This document shows, in pieces, positions 31,480-42,261 of a DNA stretch of 64,000 nt. A program made the position numbers and the translations under genes. Below the pieces are notes generated by a model that was given only the letters and a program-made list of their open reading frames with translations, was not told the origin of the DNA and ran no database searches. The stretch is from positions 10,563,317 to 10,627,316 of the forward strand of contig JAJEKV010000006.1 in assembly GCA_021234155.1 (NCBI GenBank), written 5' to 3'. Each line of letters begins with the position of its first letter. Within the stretch, counting starts at the first letter, position 1. This stretch comes from Isoetes taiwanensis. Taxonomy: Eukaryota; Streptophyta; Lycopodiopsida; Isoetales; Isoetaceae.

Positions 31480-31990
31480 ATAAGGAAATCATATCAGCCA
31501 AAACGCACAAGGCATACAAAAATAAACCGCTTTTTACATCAAGCCAACAGGATAATCAGGAAAGGACAAAGCCAGGCGTGCCCAAAACGTTTCTGGCATG
31601 TACTCATGCTGCCAATTCGCACCAGGCACGAAATGCCAGCTGAATACATGCCAGAAGTGTTTTGGGCATGCAGTAGATTCCCAATTCGTGCCAGGCATGT
31701 ATTCATGCTGCGAATTGTCAGCATGAATACATGCCCAGCGCAAATTGGCAATATACTGCCTGACCAAAACGCTTCTGGCATGTATTCATCTGGCAATTCG
31801 CTCATGAGTACACGCCAGAAACGTTTTGGGCATGCAGTAGATTCCCAATTTGCGCCTGGCACGAACTAGCAATCTTCTACGTGCCCAAAATATTTCTGGC
31901 GTGTACTTATTCTAACAATTCACGCCAGGTGCAAACTGACAGCATGAACACACGCCTGACCTAGTCTACTACTATTATTCCTACTTGATA
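31480..31990. repeat. Intron packed with inverted and direct palindromic repeats
   Basis: Blocks such as CCAAAACGYTTCTGGCATGTA, GGGCATGCAGTAGATTCCCA and AATTCRYGCCAGGC occur several times in both orientations (for example 31580, 31660, 31770, 31820, 31915). It lies between a donor AAAAG|GTTAGTA near 32017 and the acceptor near 31466. The cores match the palindrome family at 37.1-37.6 kb. Confidence 0.75.
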
Positions 31991-32017
31991 TATCTAAAGG
32001 CCACCTAATATACTAAC

Positions 32018-33185
32018 CTTTTATGAAGACTTCATCCATTTCGTTCAATGTTGCACTAATCTCTGTGAGGTCCTTTGCAGGGGTATGAGTGTTTAGAAAC
32101 CGATACCTCCTATGGTTGTGATGAAGCAGATACATGGTTTGTCATGTTTGCTTAGCCTGGTTGGATAGTGATCATTGTGCTTCAATAGAATGCTATCCAT
32201 CAATAATAAGGAAGCATACATTTGGGTTCTCCACTGTAAGCTCCTCTAGTATTGTCCACAATAGTGGAGCATCCTTTTTCCTACCCCAAGGAAGCACATC
32301 TGCTGGCATAGGAACTTGGCCTGGATTCCTCACCATCGTCCTCAAGATTTCTCTTGCATACTCAGGGTCATACCTTCTGCTAACAAATGTTGACTTATGT
32401 GATCTCACCAGATGGTCAACATGGATGGGATGTATAAAAGATTGGCCAAGTGGGTAGTTGTCTGCATACTTGAATAACCTACTCATTGCCTCCAGCTGCA
32501 ATTTTTTTTCAGAGTCATTTTCTGCCAGCATGCCATCAACTGTTGCAGCTGGGATGTCCTTTCCTAAGTCCAACAATCTTCATACATCCCTGATATCATT
32601 TTGATGCTTCAACTCTTCCAGGTAGTAACTTGGAGAAGGTCCTCGCAAAGCTCTCCTCACTGCAGACATCCCTTCACTTATAGACACTAGAGTGAGAGCA
32701 GTATTTTGAGGTCATCCATACTTGAAACATGACTCAGCACTCACATCCTTCTTCGTCAAACCATCTTTGAAAGCTGTTGCTCTGGCATGTGTAAATCTGA
32801 CGAGATCTTTCTTGTGGTTCTTCACAACCTCCACTAGGAGTTGACAATATATGTCATCCTGCTCCTCATAAGTGATAAGAATATCTTGTTTCTTCATAAG
32901 ATCGGTCTCTTTCTTCCTGGAGTGTAATACAAGATCCACCTTACCATTTGTTTTGCCTACGTCAACATACCACTCTGCACTGTCATCCATCTTCTCCTCG
33001 GGGCATCGAGGATCTGTCTACTCCGATAATGGATCCGCTATCATCCATCGACAATACATAGGATACTGCATCCTCATTAGGCTTTCCCTTCTTCTGTGAG
33101 CTTGAGGTCGCTGGAGTATCTTCTGAGCCTCTTGCTTTCTTAGGAGGAGGTGTAACAATTACCAATCAGTTTTGTCTCTTCTTAC
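32018..33185 (-). pseudogene. ParB-like (DGQH motif) exon of decayed multi-domain gene
   Basis: The acceptor TTTGCAG at 33186 joins to VIVTPPPKKARGSEDTP, a low-complexity basic/Ser stretch, then YVDVGKTNGKVDLVLHSRKK, LVRFTHARATAFKDGLTKK, IHPIHVDHLVRSHKSTFVS, REILRTMVRNPG and CFLIIDG, then TAG (CAG by one base) and HSIEA. IIDGQH(S)xEA after an SRR-like segment recalls ParB/DGQHR nuclease-type folds, but this is a motif-level match only. There are three stops and one frameshift (near 33000), so the gene is dead. Confidence 0.55.
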
Positions 33186-33633
33186 CTGCAAACGAGGGTA
33201 CAATACACGCTTAGCGCGATTTTGAGTGGTCAACCGTTTCGGCTAGACTAAACTATACAGAATGGCATACAGTCGCCAATTACAGACACACTAATCACAG
33301 GTAGGACAAAAAAAGGAAAGGCCGAACAATCACTCAAAGGCAGGCCAATTAAACACTGGCATACTAATTTACTCACTGCCGGACAAATTATAGACAGAAT
33401 AGTTAATCACGGGCCAGACAATTTAACACAGGAAAGACAATTATACAAAGGCAGATTTAACTCACTGCCAGAGAAATGATAGACATGAGTATGAACAGCC
33501 GGGCAAAAGATTTATTGACAGAAAATATAGAACAAACACTGCACAATAAACAGACCAATGAACAGAAGCCTAAACACTATACAAAGAATCGAACTGTGAA
33601 TGAATGACACACAGAATGATGAACAATACTGAC

Positions 33634-33694
33634 CTTGAACAGCTTCTCTCATGGCTCGGCCAGAGTTCGGAGTAGCACGACCTTTGGGCGGCAT
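33634..33694 (-). pseudogene. First exon of decayed multi-domain gene
   Basis: ATG at 33694: MPPKGRATPNSGRAMREAVQG, then a clean donor CAAG|GTCAGT. Phase and context join it to the exon starting at 33185, where a TGA interrupts seven codons in. The short basic N-terminus could be nuclear-targeting. Confidence 0.5.
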
Positions 33695-33831
33695 CTTTGC
33701 GACGACCTTGAGCGCCTCAGAGTTCTTGAGTTCTTGAGCGCCTCGGAGCAAGTCTGCAATCAAAATGCAAGAAATAAAATTCAAAAACTTATATACTATA
33801 CTTATATACTTATTTTAAATGCCTAGTGGAG

Positions 33832-33879
33832 TGACGTTAAAATACTATCTATCTATCTATCTATCTATAGATTTCCATA
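33832..33879 (+). mobile_element. LINE 3' terminus with (ATCT)n tail
   Basis: GTGACGTTAAAATACT followed by eight ATCT/CTAT units. The same terminus as the LINE ending at 18812. At most a few tens of bases of LINE remain upstream, so this is a severely 5'-truncated copy. Confidence 0.6.
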
Positions 33880-34325
33880 AGCAATCGAAGGTCGGGTTTG
33901 GTTAGCCGATTCGACTTTGGATCGACGGATTTCATTCGGATCGACTTTAGATCGATGGTCCAATAGATGCGAGCAGTTAGATTTCGCGGGTCGACTTCAA
34001 ATCGACGGTCAGAAATCTTATGATTGCGTCTAATGGTCAGCACGCGATTGTACGAGCATTTAATGGTTCAACGACTGCCGTATTATGAAATCCAAAATTA
34101 GATTTCACTCAGCCGCTAAAAAAGCAGTACAATTAATGGATAATTTGAAACTGCCACCTAATCTTGCCGCCAGCCTTTCTTGCCATTCGAAGAGCTCGAA
34201 AGAACTGGGAAGAACTCGGAAGAACTGGGAAGAAGCCTGCACCTGAGCGATGTCAAGCGCCTTCGTATAAGTTCATGTACTCTTCTGGATCGCAAGCTCC
34301 AATTTAATCCCATAATCTTACGAGG
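33880..34325. other. No gene; short internal repeats
   Basis: TCGACTTTGGATCGACGG-like units recur three times (33911, 33946, 33989) with TCGA palindromes, and GAACTGGGAA repeats at 34201-34235. No coding signal supported. Confidence 0.5.
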
Positions 34326-34604
34326 TTGAACAGCGTTGGAGAGGAATGTTACATGCTGACGACGAATTTGAAGAGGAGGGTGGGAAATTGCAAGATAGAA
34401 TCAGTCGATCCGGAAGCAGTATGCCATGGAGTTCCTCTGAGAAATGATCATGTGAAGATCCTAGTTACCAGTTGCCATTTCAATGACAAAGCATTACCCA
34501 GAAGGCATCCTGATGGAGACACAGTCGAAGAAAGCATCGGAACCTTTGTTGCATGGCCAGTAATTCGCTTAAAAAAGGCGAGTTTCATTTTTCGGAAGAA
34601 ATAG
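34326..34604 (+). pseudogene. CACTA-associated C-terminal domain fragment (DUF8039-like)
   Basis: An open frame of 92 codons: RRVGNCKIESVDPEAVCHGV, RNDHVKILVTSCHFND, HPDGDTVEESIGTFVAWPV. The pattern (G..x..DP....G.pLg.d.vkV.V......L........T.geaig..iaWP) resembles the domain found at the end of plant En/Spm-linked proteins. No other part of such a transposon is adjacent. A similar domain appears at 39141-39443. Confidence 0.5.
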
Positions 34605-34795
34605 AGGAAGATGCATCAGAAGAAGTAGATTGAGTACATATACGAAGATGCTCAAGCTGATTCTGTCATATGTATGAAATTAATACGCTTGCATACCAGA
34701 CCATTCATTCAAAATTTCAAAACTATAAGGCCTGCAGACCAGACCATTCAGGAATTTACAAAACACTAGACACACTTTACCTTGTTTTAATTAGA

Positions 34796-34845
34796 TCTGT
34801 GTGTTATTCCTCTGTGTGTTATTCCTCTGTGTATTATTCCTCAGT
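34796..34845. repeat. 15-bp minisatellite, three units
   Basis: CTGTGTGTTATTCCT repeated three times, the last with one change, followed by a doubled AAATGCTGGCACA block (34852-34883). Confidence 0.85.
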
Positions 34846-34872
34846 AGTATTAAATGCTGGCACAATAGTCTC

Positions 34873-35062
34873 AAATGCTGGCACAGGTTGTAACAAGAGA
34901 AGCTGGCACACAAGAATCTGGCAAATTAGATGGTGCAGCTATTGGGCTATTACCCAAAATGGCTTCGAGCTCGGCAACTCTCATTCTCAGCTGAGCATTC
35001 TCCATTTCAAGCCCTTCCAGAGCACGACATAACTCATTGAATAAGCCTATGCTTGTAGCCAT
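34873..35062 (-). CDS. Small coiled-coil ORF (hypothetical)
   Basis: 63 codons from the internal ATG: ATSIGLFNELCRALEGLEME, then a Leu-zipper-like helix (ENAQLRMRVAELEAIL). It may be the C-terminus of a longer lost protein, for example a transposon ORF. I see no family signature, and coding status is unproven. Confidence 0.3.
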
Positions 35063-35580
35063 CCCCCACCACGTCTCACCAAGAACAGTCATATTAATAG
35101 AATAGAATAGAATATACATTAATGTCCCTCATGCCCTGAGGCACCTGGACTTGTGTAGCATGGGCGAGCTCCCTAAAAGGGCGCTACTAGCACATCACGC
35201 TGTTATGATGTAGCCTTTTCTGAAGGCTGACTTTTTTCTATTATTACCAGCATCCCGCTTTACTTCGGCTTCGTGGCCGTGCAGTGATGCTTCGCTATCA
35301 ACAACTTTGAGCTGTACACATTGTGGATTCCACTGTCCTACCTTTAATAGTGGGTCAGATTATGAATCCTTAGTTTTTGGTGCACCAGAACTCGAATGTG
35401 GAAATAGAACACCAGCCGGTGGGTTGTACCCGCTCTATCCTGGTGGTCGGTCGGAGGCCTCTCACTGTCCCGACACTTAGTTCCTTTCCTTTTTTACAAT
35501 TATTCCGCATAGTCTTCGTGCCCAAAGTGGTGCCCAGCGGCAACAGAGTCGCGCTGATCTGGACTACATTAGTGACGCCG
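35063..35580. other. No gene seen
   Basis: Mixed-composition sequence with the hairpin motif at its right end. Possibly part of an unidentified repeat in minus orientation. No frame or known repeat end could be supported. Confidence 0.4.
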
Positions 35581-35644
35581 ATTACTATCAGGATTAAAAA
35601 AACCCCGCCCCGAAGGGTTTTCGAGGAAAAACCTTAATAGTAAT
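35581..35644 (-). ncRNA. Hairpin motif, copy 2
   Basis: The core AAAAACCCCGCCCCGAAGGG...TTTTCGAGGAAAAACC is closed by ATTACTAT / ATAGTAAT. The core matches 18683-18720 (opposite strand) and 49688-49767. The closing stems differ in sequence between copies but stay paired. Confidence 0.5.
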
Positions 35645-37096
35645 GGGCTCACTAATGCCCAAAATTATTAGATTCTTTTTCCATCATTTTGGATTTTGGA
35701 TTTCCGATGCCACATCCTTTTTTCGTCTGGTGGATTTTGGATTCCCATGCTGCCGTTCATTCTTATAGCATCCATCCTTATAGCCTGCTGCCACCGCCAT
35801 CGCCTGCCCCCCAATACACTATATATTATCTTACTTTATTCTGAGCTTCACTGAATTGAATCAGGATTTCTAACTGGCACATAGCGCATGACTGGCTTTT
35901 ATTATATTTTTGTCTTAATTCCCTGTATGCAGGCAAAGCGGGCCGAACCTGCCGAAACCCCCTTCGTCGATTAGAGAATAGCTCGATTTGTGGCTGCAAG
36001 GACATTGCTAGCTCGTCCTCCAATTCTTATGTTGCAGTAAGCTATCTTCAGATCCTGTTATTTCTGCTGCATGCTTTCCTGACTTACTAACACACTGAAT
36101 CACCGAATCTCTTGTGTCGACACTGGCCTTGAAATGTATATACATACAAAATCCTCTATCACACACAAATTCGGCAGCTCCTAGCATCTAGTGCCATTGT
36201 TAATGCCTTGAAGTAAGGAGGGGAGCAAGCACTATGAAATGGGCCTTCGATTCCGGAAAAGATTTGCTCTTACAAAAAGTCTCGTTTTCCACAACCTGTA
36301 TCTTACCCAATGAAGCCATTAGAATCCACAAATCTCTCTGTTATGAGAGAGATTATCAAAGGAAGAGCCCAGCAAATCCACGAAGTTAACAATACGAAAA
36401 CTTTATAGAGTACGAAAAGGAAAATCATTACTGAATAGGAAATTACAGAAATTTCGTGGGTTAAAACTGTCTGTTGTTCCTGCATTACATCTCTGTTTTG
36501 CATAAAATACCAGCGAAGAAGGGAGAGCAACCCAAAGGCGACCACAACCACTGCCAAAGCCTGAAGTTCAACAAGATCCCTTTCCCAAAGCCGATAGTGT
36601 TGTCTCGGATTTATTCCTTCCTCAAATCTCCTTTATGCCGACTGCATCAGCGTCCTGTGCTCTGTTTGCGAGGTGTTGCAGCTAAACTATGCTTCAACCT
36701 AGAATATCATCCCTGTATAGATCTGAAAACTAAAAATGAAGCTGAAAAAACTCCAGAAGATTACTGAAAATGAAGCTGAAAAAACTCCAGAAGATTAAAG
36801 GCTCCAGAAAAATCACAGATGAATCGCATAGAAACACATGGAATGGATTATACGAAATGTGATTAACTAAGCTTATCCTTTTGGCCTTGCCGCCTCGCCT
36901 TGCCGCCTTGCCGCCTAGCTAGAACTAGGACTTCACCTAGGACTTCAAGAAGTTCACTTTGTTCTTCCAGCTCATTATCTTCCAGCACATTGAAAAATTG
37001 TCAATATGGCAGTAAATATCAAGACCTTCACGAAACTATAAGATTGGTATAGGTCCTGGCAAGAAATGTCCTTTTGGCACAGGAGGAACTTCAGTT
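35645..37096. other. No supported gene
   Basis: Contains a minus ORF of 84 codons (36557-36303) that is very hydrophobic, with Leu/Val/Phe runs, but has no family features, so it is not called. A 33-bp direct repeat (TGAAAATGAAGCTG...) lies at 36735-36800. Repeats of GCCTTGCCGCCT occur near 36888-36915. Confidence 0.45.
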
Positions 37097-37556
37097 GAAT
37101 ACGCGCCAGGCGTGTGTTCAAACTGCTCAACCTCAGCGTCATTTGAGTTAACGCTAGGTGTGGGAGGTGGGGGTGCCAAGCATAGTAATTATACGTTAGT
37201 GAATTTCACTAATCTATGAGTTAGAGAAAAAAAAATGGTGAATTCGCGCCACGCGCGAATTCCCTTCATTTATAATTTAAACTCCTTGAATGCACTTTAT
37301 GCCCATTTGCTAATTCGCGATTAATACTAAGAAGACTTGTCATTGTACCCAATTCACGCCAGGCGTGAATTGGGCTATTTTGAAGTTTAAACTCTTTGAA
37401 TGCATTAATAGAATTAGCAGAAGTCTTTGTTGTAAGAGATTAATATTAAGATAAAAAAGCTAGTTACTGTATGCAATTCACGCCTGGCGTGTATTGGACT
37501 ACTGTATAATTTAAATATTTTGCACACAAAACTTAATTCGCGCCTGGTGTGATTTC
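37097..37556. repeat. Cluster of ~22-bp palindromes
   Basis: Five units with consensus AATTCRCGCCWGGCGYGAATT: 37097-37119, 37240-37262 (GAATTCGCGCCACGCGCGAA), 37350-37372 (perfect apart from the centre), 37474-37496 and 37534-37556, plus a degenerate one near 37145. Spacings are roughly 143, 110, 124 and 60 bp in AT-rich DNA. Other members lie in the introns at 23831, 23873, 31500-31930 and 33201. Confidence 0.85.
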
Positions 37557-37889
37557 AAAACTAAGGTTGAGCTCTCTCAAAACTAAGATTGAAAGAGCGA
37601 GAATTCAAAACAGTTTCTGAAGAAATTGAAGTATTGCATTGAAGTGAGAGTAGAAATTAAAGTGAGAGTAGAAACTAAAGAAACAAATTACAGGAATTAT
37701 CAGAAAAATATTTTACATAAGGAGGGCCTTTTATTAGGGTTGCCAGCTCTTTGATCCAAAATAACAAAAGTTCAAGGCAGTTTAAGGAGATGCCTAGCTC
37801 CATTCAAAATCATCAGGTGAGGCCTTTTTTGCAGATGCCCAGCTCGCTTTCCTGAACAAAAAACTAAATAAGAAACAAAAAAAAAAAAA

Positions 37890-38354
37890 TTAGCCCTCAT
37901 CCTCCTCGTCCTCCTCGTCCTCCTCTTCTTCCTCTGAGCTTTCTTCTACCATCTCTTCAAGGATGGCTTCTGCAATATCTTCATCATCTGAGGAGGAGAG
38001 GGCGTTCATGATAATTTGCTTCTTCTCTTTCTCCAATTCTTCGCGCCACTCCTCATCTGCTTCCTCCATTTCTTCTGCTTTTTCGACCTCCTTCTCCAAC
38101 TCTTCATCAGAATCTGCAGGTGTGTGGGGGGACTCCGGGCTGCTAATGCTGCTATTAAGATTCGGATTTCCTGGGCGAAGCTTGCCCTCAAGAAACAACT
38201 CCTCGCATTCATCTGGACTGTGGTGCGGAAGGCAGCCACAGCGGCATCTGCGGGAGGGGGGACGGGATTTCTTGATCAATTTCTTGATCTCCTTCTTCGC
38301 CTCTCTCAGGCGAGTCCGGCGGGATGGAGCGGGCCAGGCGGCATGGCTCACCAT
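37890..38354 (-). CDS. Acidic-tailed hypothetical protein (154 aa)
   Basis: Intact from ATG 38354. N-terminal basic region (RLREAKKEIKKLIKKSR), a CRCGC...HH...C cluster that could bind zinc (RRCRCGCLPHHSPDECEELF), a Ser/Pro linker, then a long Glu/Asp coiled tail (EELEKEVEKAEEMEE) ending in runs of E and D. It is GC-richer than its surroundings and stands alone. It could be an accessory protein of the neighbouring DNA transposon or a remnant of a longer gene. No recognised family. Confidence 0.45.
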   Translation of the reverse strand: MVSHAAWPAPSRRTRLREAKKEIKKLIKKSRPPSRRCRCGCLPHHSPDECEELFLEGKLRPGNPNLNSSISSPESPHTPADSDEELEKEVEKAEEMEEADEEWREELEKEKKQIIMNALSSSDDEDIAEAILEEMVEESSEEEEEDEEDEEDEG

Positions 38355-38579
38355 GGTAAGGAAGGAAGGAAGGAAGGAATGAAGAAAGGATGGGCGCTTG
38401 AAGGAAGAAAAGATGGGCGCTTGAAGGAATGAAGGGTTTCATGCAAGATATAGTAGTTGCATGCAAGATTTCGTATAATTTAATAGGCGCGGTTGTAATT
38501 ATGATTCCATCACATCATATACGAATTATACCCTATATGAATTAGCTATCATTACTTCTATTGAATTAATTACACCCTA

Positions 38580-38895
38580 GGTTATCATTAATTCTCTATA
38601 GAATTACCCACATGTCAGCTATACTTACAACCTATTTTTGCCTATACTTAATATTCTAGAATTAAAACCTATACTTAACTCTTTAGTACTACTTACATAC
38701 ACCCTACGTTATCATTAATTTTGTATCATTACCTACACCTCAGCTATACTTATAACCTATTTTTGCCTATACTTAATAATCTATAATTACAACCTATACT
38801 TAACTCTTTAGTACTACTTACATTATCATTAATTTTGTATAATTACCTACACCTCAGCTATACTTACAACCTATTTTTGCCTACACTTACAACAT
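38580..38895. repeat. Tandem array, ~125- and 114-bp units
   Basis: ACCTATTTTTGCCTATACTT begins units at 38630, 38755 and 38869. The second unit lost about 11 bp. AT-rich, non-coding. Confidence 0.85.
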
Positions 38896-39002
38896 ATATT
38901 TGCCCATTTAATGGTTTTTGTTTTTGTATTTTTTGAAGTTCCCTTCAATCGATTCTCATAATTACTTTGTCCTTTTTCGAGCTAATATTAAGACATTTAA
39001 CT

Positions 39003-41912
39003 TTATATAGGTGAAGCGTGTGGATCCTAAAAAGGGTAAAAATGTAATGCCTATCACCCCCAACATATATCAACATTGTTACCACATGTTCTTATCACAT
39101 TGTTACCCCATTGTTAACATTGTTCTTGTAGGTCAATGGTGTGGACCACCCAAAGGGTGTTGAGGCTGAGACTACTAAGCAAATTATCCTCTACAGTAGG
39201 TTGGATTGGAAGAATAAGAAGGTGAAAGTGAAGCACCAATGCAATAAGGAGCTAGTAGGTGAAGGAACTATCATACTAGCTGATCCTATCCAAGCTGTCA
39301 ATGATGAAAGGTTAGGAGAGGATAAAGTGGGTGTGGCTATAACAAGTTTAGAAAAAAATGGAAGGAAAAAGGGTCAAATCACCAGGATTGCACTGCTTGC
39401 ATTAAACAATTGGAGGTTCCATGCATCATGCCATGACCTATAGCCTGCATTGAGTTTATAGGAGAATTCCTTTTACCAGAGCCAGAGGTTGTGGATGACA
39501 TTGATTTTCTTAATGCACCTCTAATAGCTGCCAGGACCACGTTTTCAGAGAAGAGGGCACACTCAGTGGTGAAACATTTATCCTAGCAAGAGGTCCAAGT
39601 CAAGTAGTGATTGTTCACGTGAAGCTATGGCTAAGGTAAGGGGAATGGATTTTTGTTGGGCTAATTGTGTTCAGAAGTTTGAAATTGATGAATTGGTGGA
39701 AGCAAGAGCCACCTTCCAAGAGTATACTTGTGATGAGAGGAGGACTTACATGTACTCCATTCATGAGCTTGCACTTCAAGATGAAAAATATCCAAAGAAA
39801 AAAAAAACTACTGCTAGGGGCATGGATATGTAAAGTTGCATGGATAAATATTCATGGCATTCCAATTTTATCTTGGCAAAATTGGCAAGCAAGTCATGCA
39901 AAGGGGAGCAAAATTGTATTACATGGAAATAATGGCATGTTGAGGCCAACTTCTAAGATCCTGGCTGCTAGGGAGGTTTTTGATAAATATGTTGAATTCA
40001 ATGCTGAGAATATGCCACAAAAAAGTAGGCAAGATCAACACGGAAAAATAGTTGTCGAGAAGAGATTGCCATCCCATTGTACTCAGAAGAGCATATTGGA
40101 GGAAATGAATGCTTTGCTTCGAGAACTAATGGTACCTACAATATCTCAACCCAGTTTCAGTAGACTATGGAGCAAGCACTTCAAGCATGTCACTATAGAC
40201 ACTTCGAACAACTTTGCAAAGTGCAACTTGTGTGCTAAGTTGAAAGTGATTCTGGACAAGACCAAGCAACCAAGCCAAAGGGCTAAGATAAGGGAGCAAA
40301 TGAAAGATCACATGACAGACCAACTATCATGTAGATCCACTTATTGGATGTAGAACATTATCATGTTTGGAACCCAATAACTATGTTTGTATTATACATG
40401 ACAAGATGGATCAATCGAAGACGTGTTTGCCACAGTATAGTTACATACCCAAGAAAATCAATAGAGCTTATCCTATGCAAGTCTCTCTGACAGGTGCAAT
40501 AGTGCATAGCTCGGTGCCAATTTATTATGGCCATTTTAGTTTGCAATTGTGGAGTGATGGTCCTGATTTTTATATTGGAAGTGTGATGAGGTGCTTGAGG
40601 AACTATGAGAGTGGTTATTCTGGTGACTTCCACAACCCTGGAGGTGGTAGCCAACCACTCTTCAGTGCATTATTGGATAGAAAGCCTAATAATTTAGAGA
40701 AGTTTACGAAGGCAAGGTTTAGGAAGTCAGGTGCTTCTGAACATGTTGGAGCCTCAAGTTCACGTCCCCAACCTCGAGATCTACCACCAAAGTTCCTCCT
40801 CCAACTCGATAATTGTGCTGGACAGAATAAAAACAGGTATATGTTCTCATTCCTATCTTATTTAACAGCTGTGGATGTCTTTGAAAGAGTGAATTTAGGG
40901 TGGACATACTCATGAGGATGTGGATGCATTGTTTGGGAAGTATAGTGCGCAGTTGAAATCTCAGACTAATGGAAGTTCTTAGTGAATGCATTTCACCTTC
41001 TCCTGATTGGAAGAATGTTATCGAAGGTTATGCTCTTGATATGAAAGGTCAATCTAGACCTCTTCAGTACACTTTCTGGGTCATGGGAAATAAGCCAATA
41101 ATGTAATGGAAGATGAGACCTTCAGATGATAAATAGAGGCCAGATGAGGGAGTACCTATATGGCACGAAGATGAAAATGGTAAACTTAAGATTCCAAAGG
41201 GTCAACCAAAAGCTCTTAAGCCTTTTGCAGAGGTGGATTCATTGCAAAGCACATTGGACGGCATTTCTGATTACATCAAGTATTGGAAAAATAACCTCGA
41301 TGATACCAACCTTGCATTGATAGATTATTGGACACAGGTACATGAGTTATTGGGACAAGTAGACACATCCTCTGATGAACTGAAAGATGGATGGCTACCT
41401 AAGACGAGGTGGAGAGACTTGATAACACCTGAGGAAGTTAATGATGTGGTTAGTAGTGTTTGCAAGTCAATGGCTCCTCCAGCTGCTGAAAAACATTATG
41501 TTGGTCCTAGGAAAGGAAGGCCTAAATATCTCGGGCTTGAGGATTATAGATGACTTTGCCATCAATTTGCACTTATAGTACCAGAGCGCAAAGAGATATA
41601 CCCTGTGTGGATGGATTACACCATCTCTGATGTTTGCAAGGAAGTGGGTGACCGCAATGTGAACAAAGTTCGTGTGGAGTGGTGGTGTCCAGTGCACCAG
41701 TTAAATGCAGTGGCAGAGGAAGAAAGATATAGAGATTGTTGGACAAAGAAATGGAAGAGAAACCCTATTGAAGGGGATGATTGGGTTGAGTTAGGTACTA
41801 TTTTGTTTTCATGGACCCCAAAGGTCATCCCAAACAAGACTGCTAGGGTTACAATATCTGTGGAAGTGAGGAAGAAAGCCATGATATCTCTAGGCGTCAC
41901 TTCTGAGAAGTA
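39003..41912 (+). pseudogene. DNA transposase-like gene (DUF7869-type), decayed
   Basis: A small intron (AAAAAGG|GTAAAA to CTTGTAG|GTC, about 39027-39131) leads to a domain like the DUF8039 type (VGEGTIILADPIQAV...LGEDKVGVAI, 39141-39443). The next part reads FDKYVEFNAENMPQKSRQDQ, SFSRLWSKHFKHVTID and KCNLCAKLK (39960-40240), followed by the diagnostic FLLQLDNCAGQNKNRYMFSF and, after a shift, GGHTHEDVDALFGKYSAQLK (40800-40975). These acidic motifs (DNC..QNKN, GHTHEDVD) fit an RNase H-like transposase core. The tail 41233-41912 contains LIDYWTQVHELLG and SVEVRKKAMISLGV. Multiple frameshifts and stops. I could not find TIRs. Confidence 0.65.
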
Positions 41913-41939
41913 ATTGGCATTATGTCACTCGACATACAT

Positions 41940-42261
41940 ATGTAAAATATTTTCAATTTTTAATGCAATCATATTGTGCTGTTATAAAAAAAATCACATT
42001 CTCGATGCAAATTTACTAACCCAGGAAAAAGTTGCAGTGCCAAAATGGTCCAAAATCCTGACATAAATCCAATTTAAATGAATGATGGTTACATCGAAGA
42101 GGGGGGAGAATTGATACGGTCTATGGATATGGAATAAAGCCTTGGAAAGCTTAGGCCCATTAGATAATGATTTCCATGAAGGATCCGTCCTTTTGGTGTG
42201 TTGGTTATCACTAGAGATGCTAGTGCATAACACAAGAGACATGCTTCATGCCTCTTCAGAG
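41940..42261. other. Unassigned repeat-like segment
   Basis: Contains 42060-42091, identical in reverse to 22893-22924, followed by purine-rich GAAGAGGGGGGAGAATTG like a polypurine tract. No gene. Confidence 0.4.

Noticed and set aside
36303-36557. 84-codon hydrophobic minus ORF as a membrane protein gene
   Set aside because: AT-rich sequence gives Leu/Phe/Ile-rich frames by chance; no family motif, no neighbours, no promoter support.
37097-37556. CRISPR-like array
   Set aside because: Spacers are unequal, units are palindromic and variable, the genome is plant and no cas genes are present.
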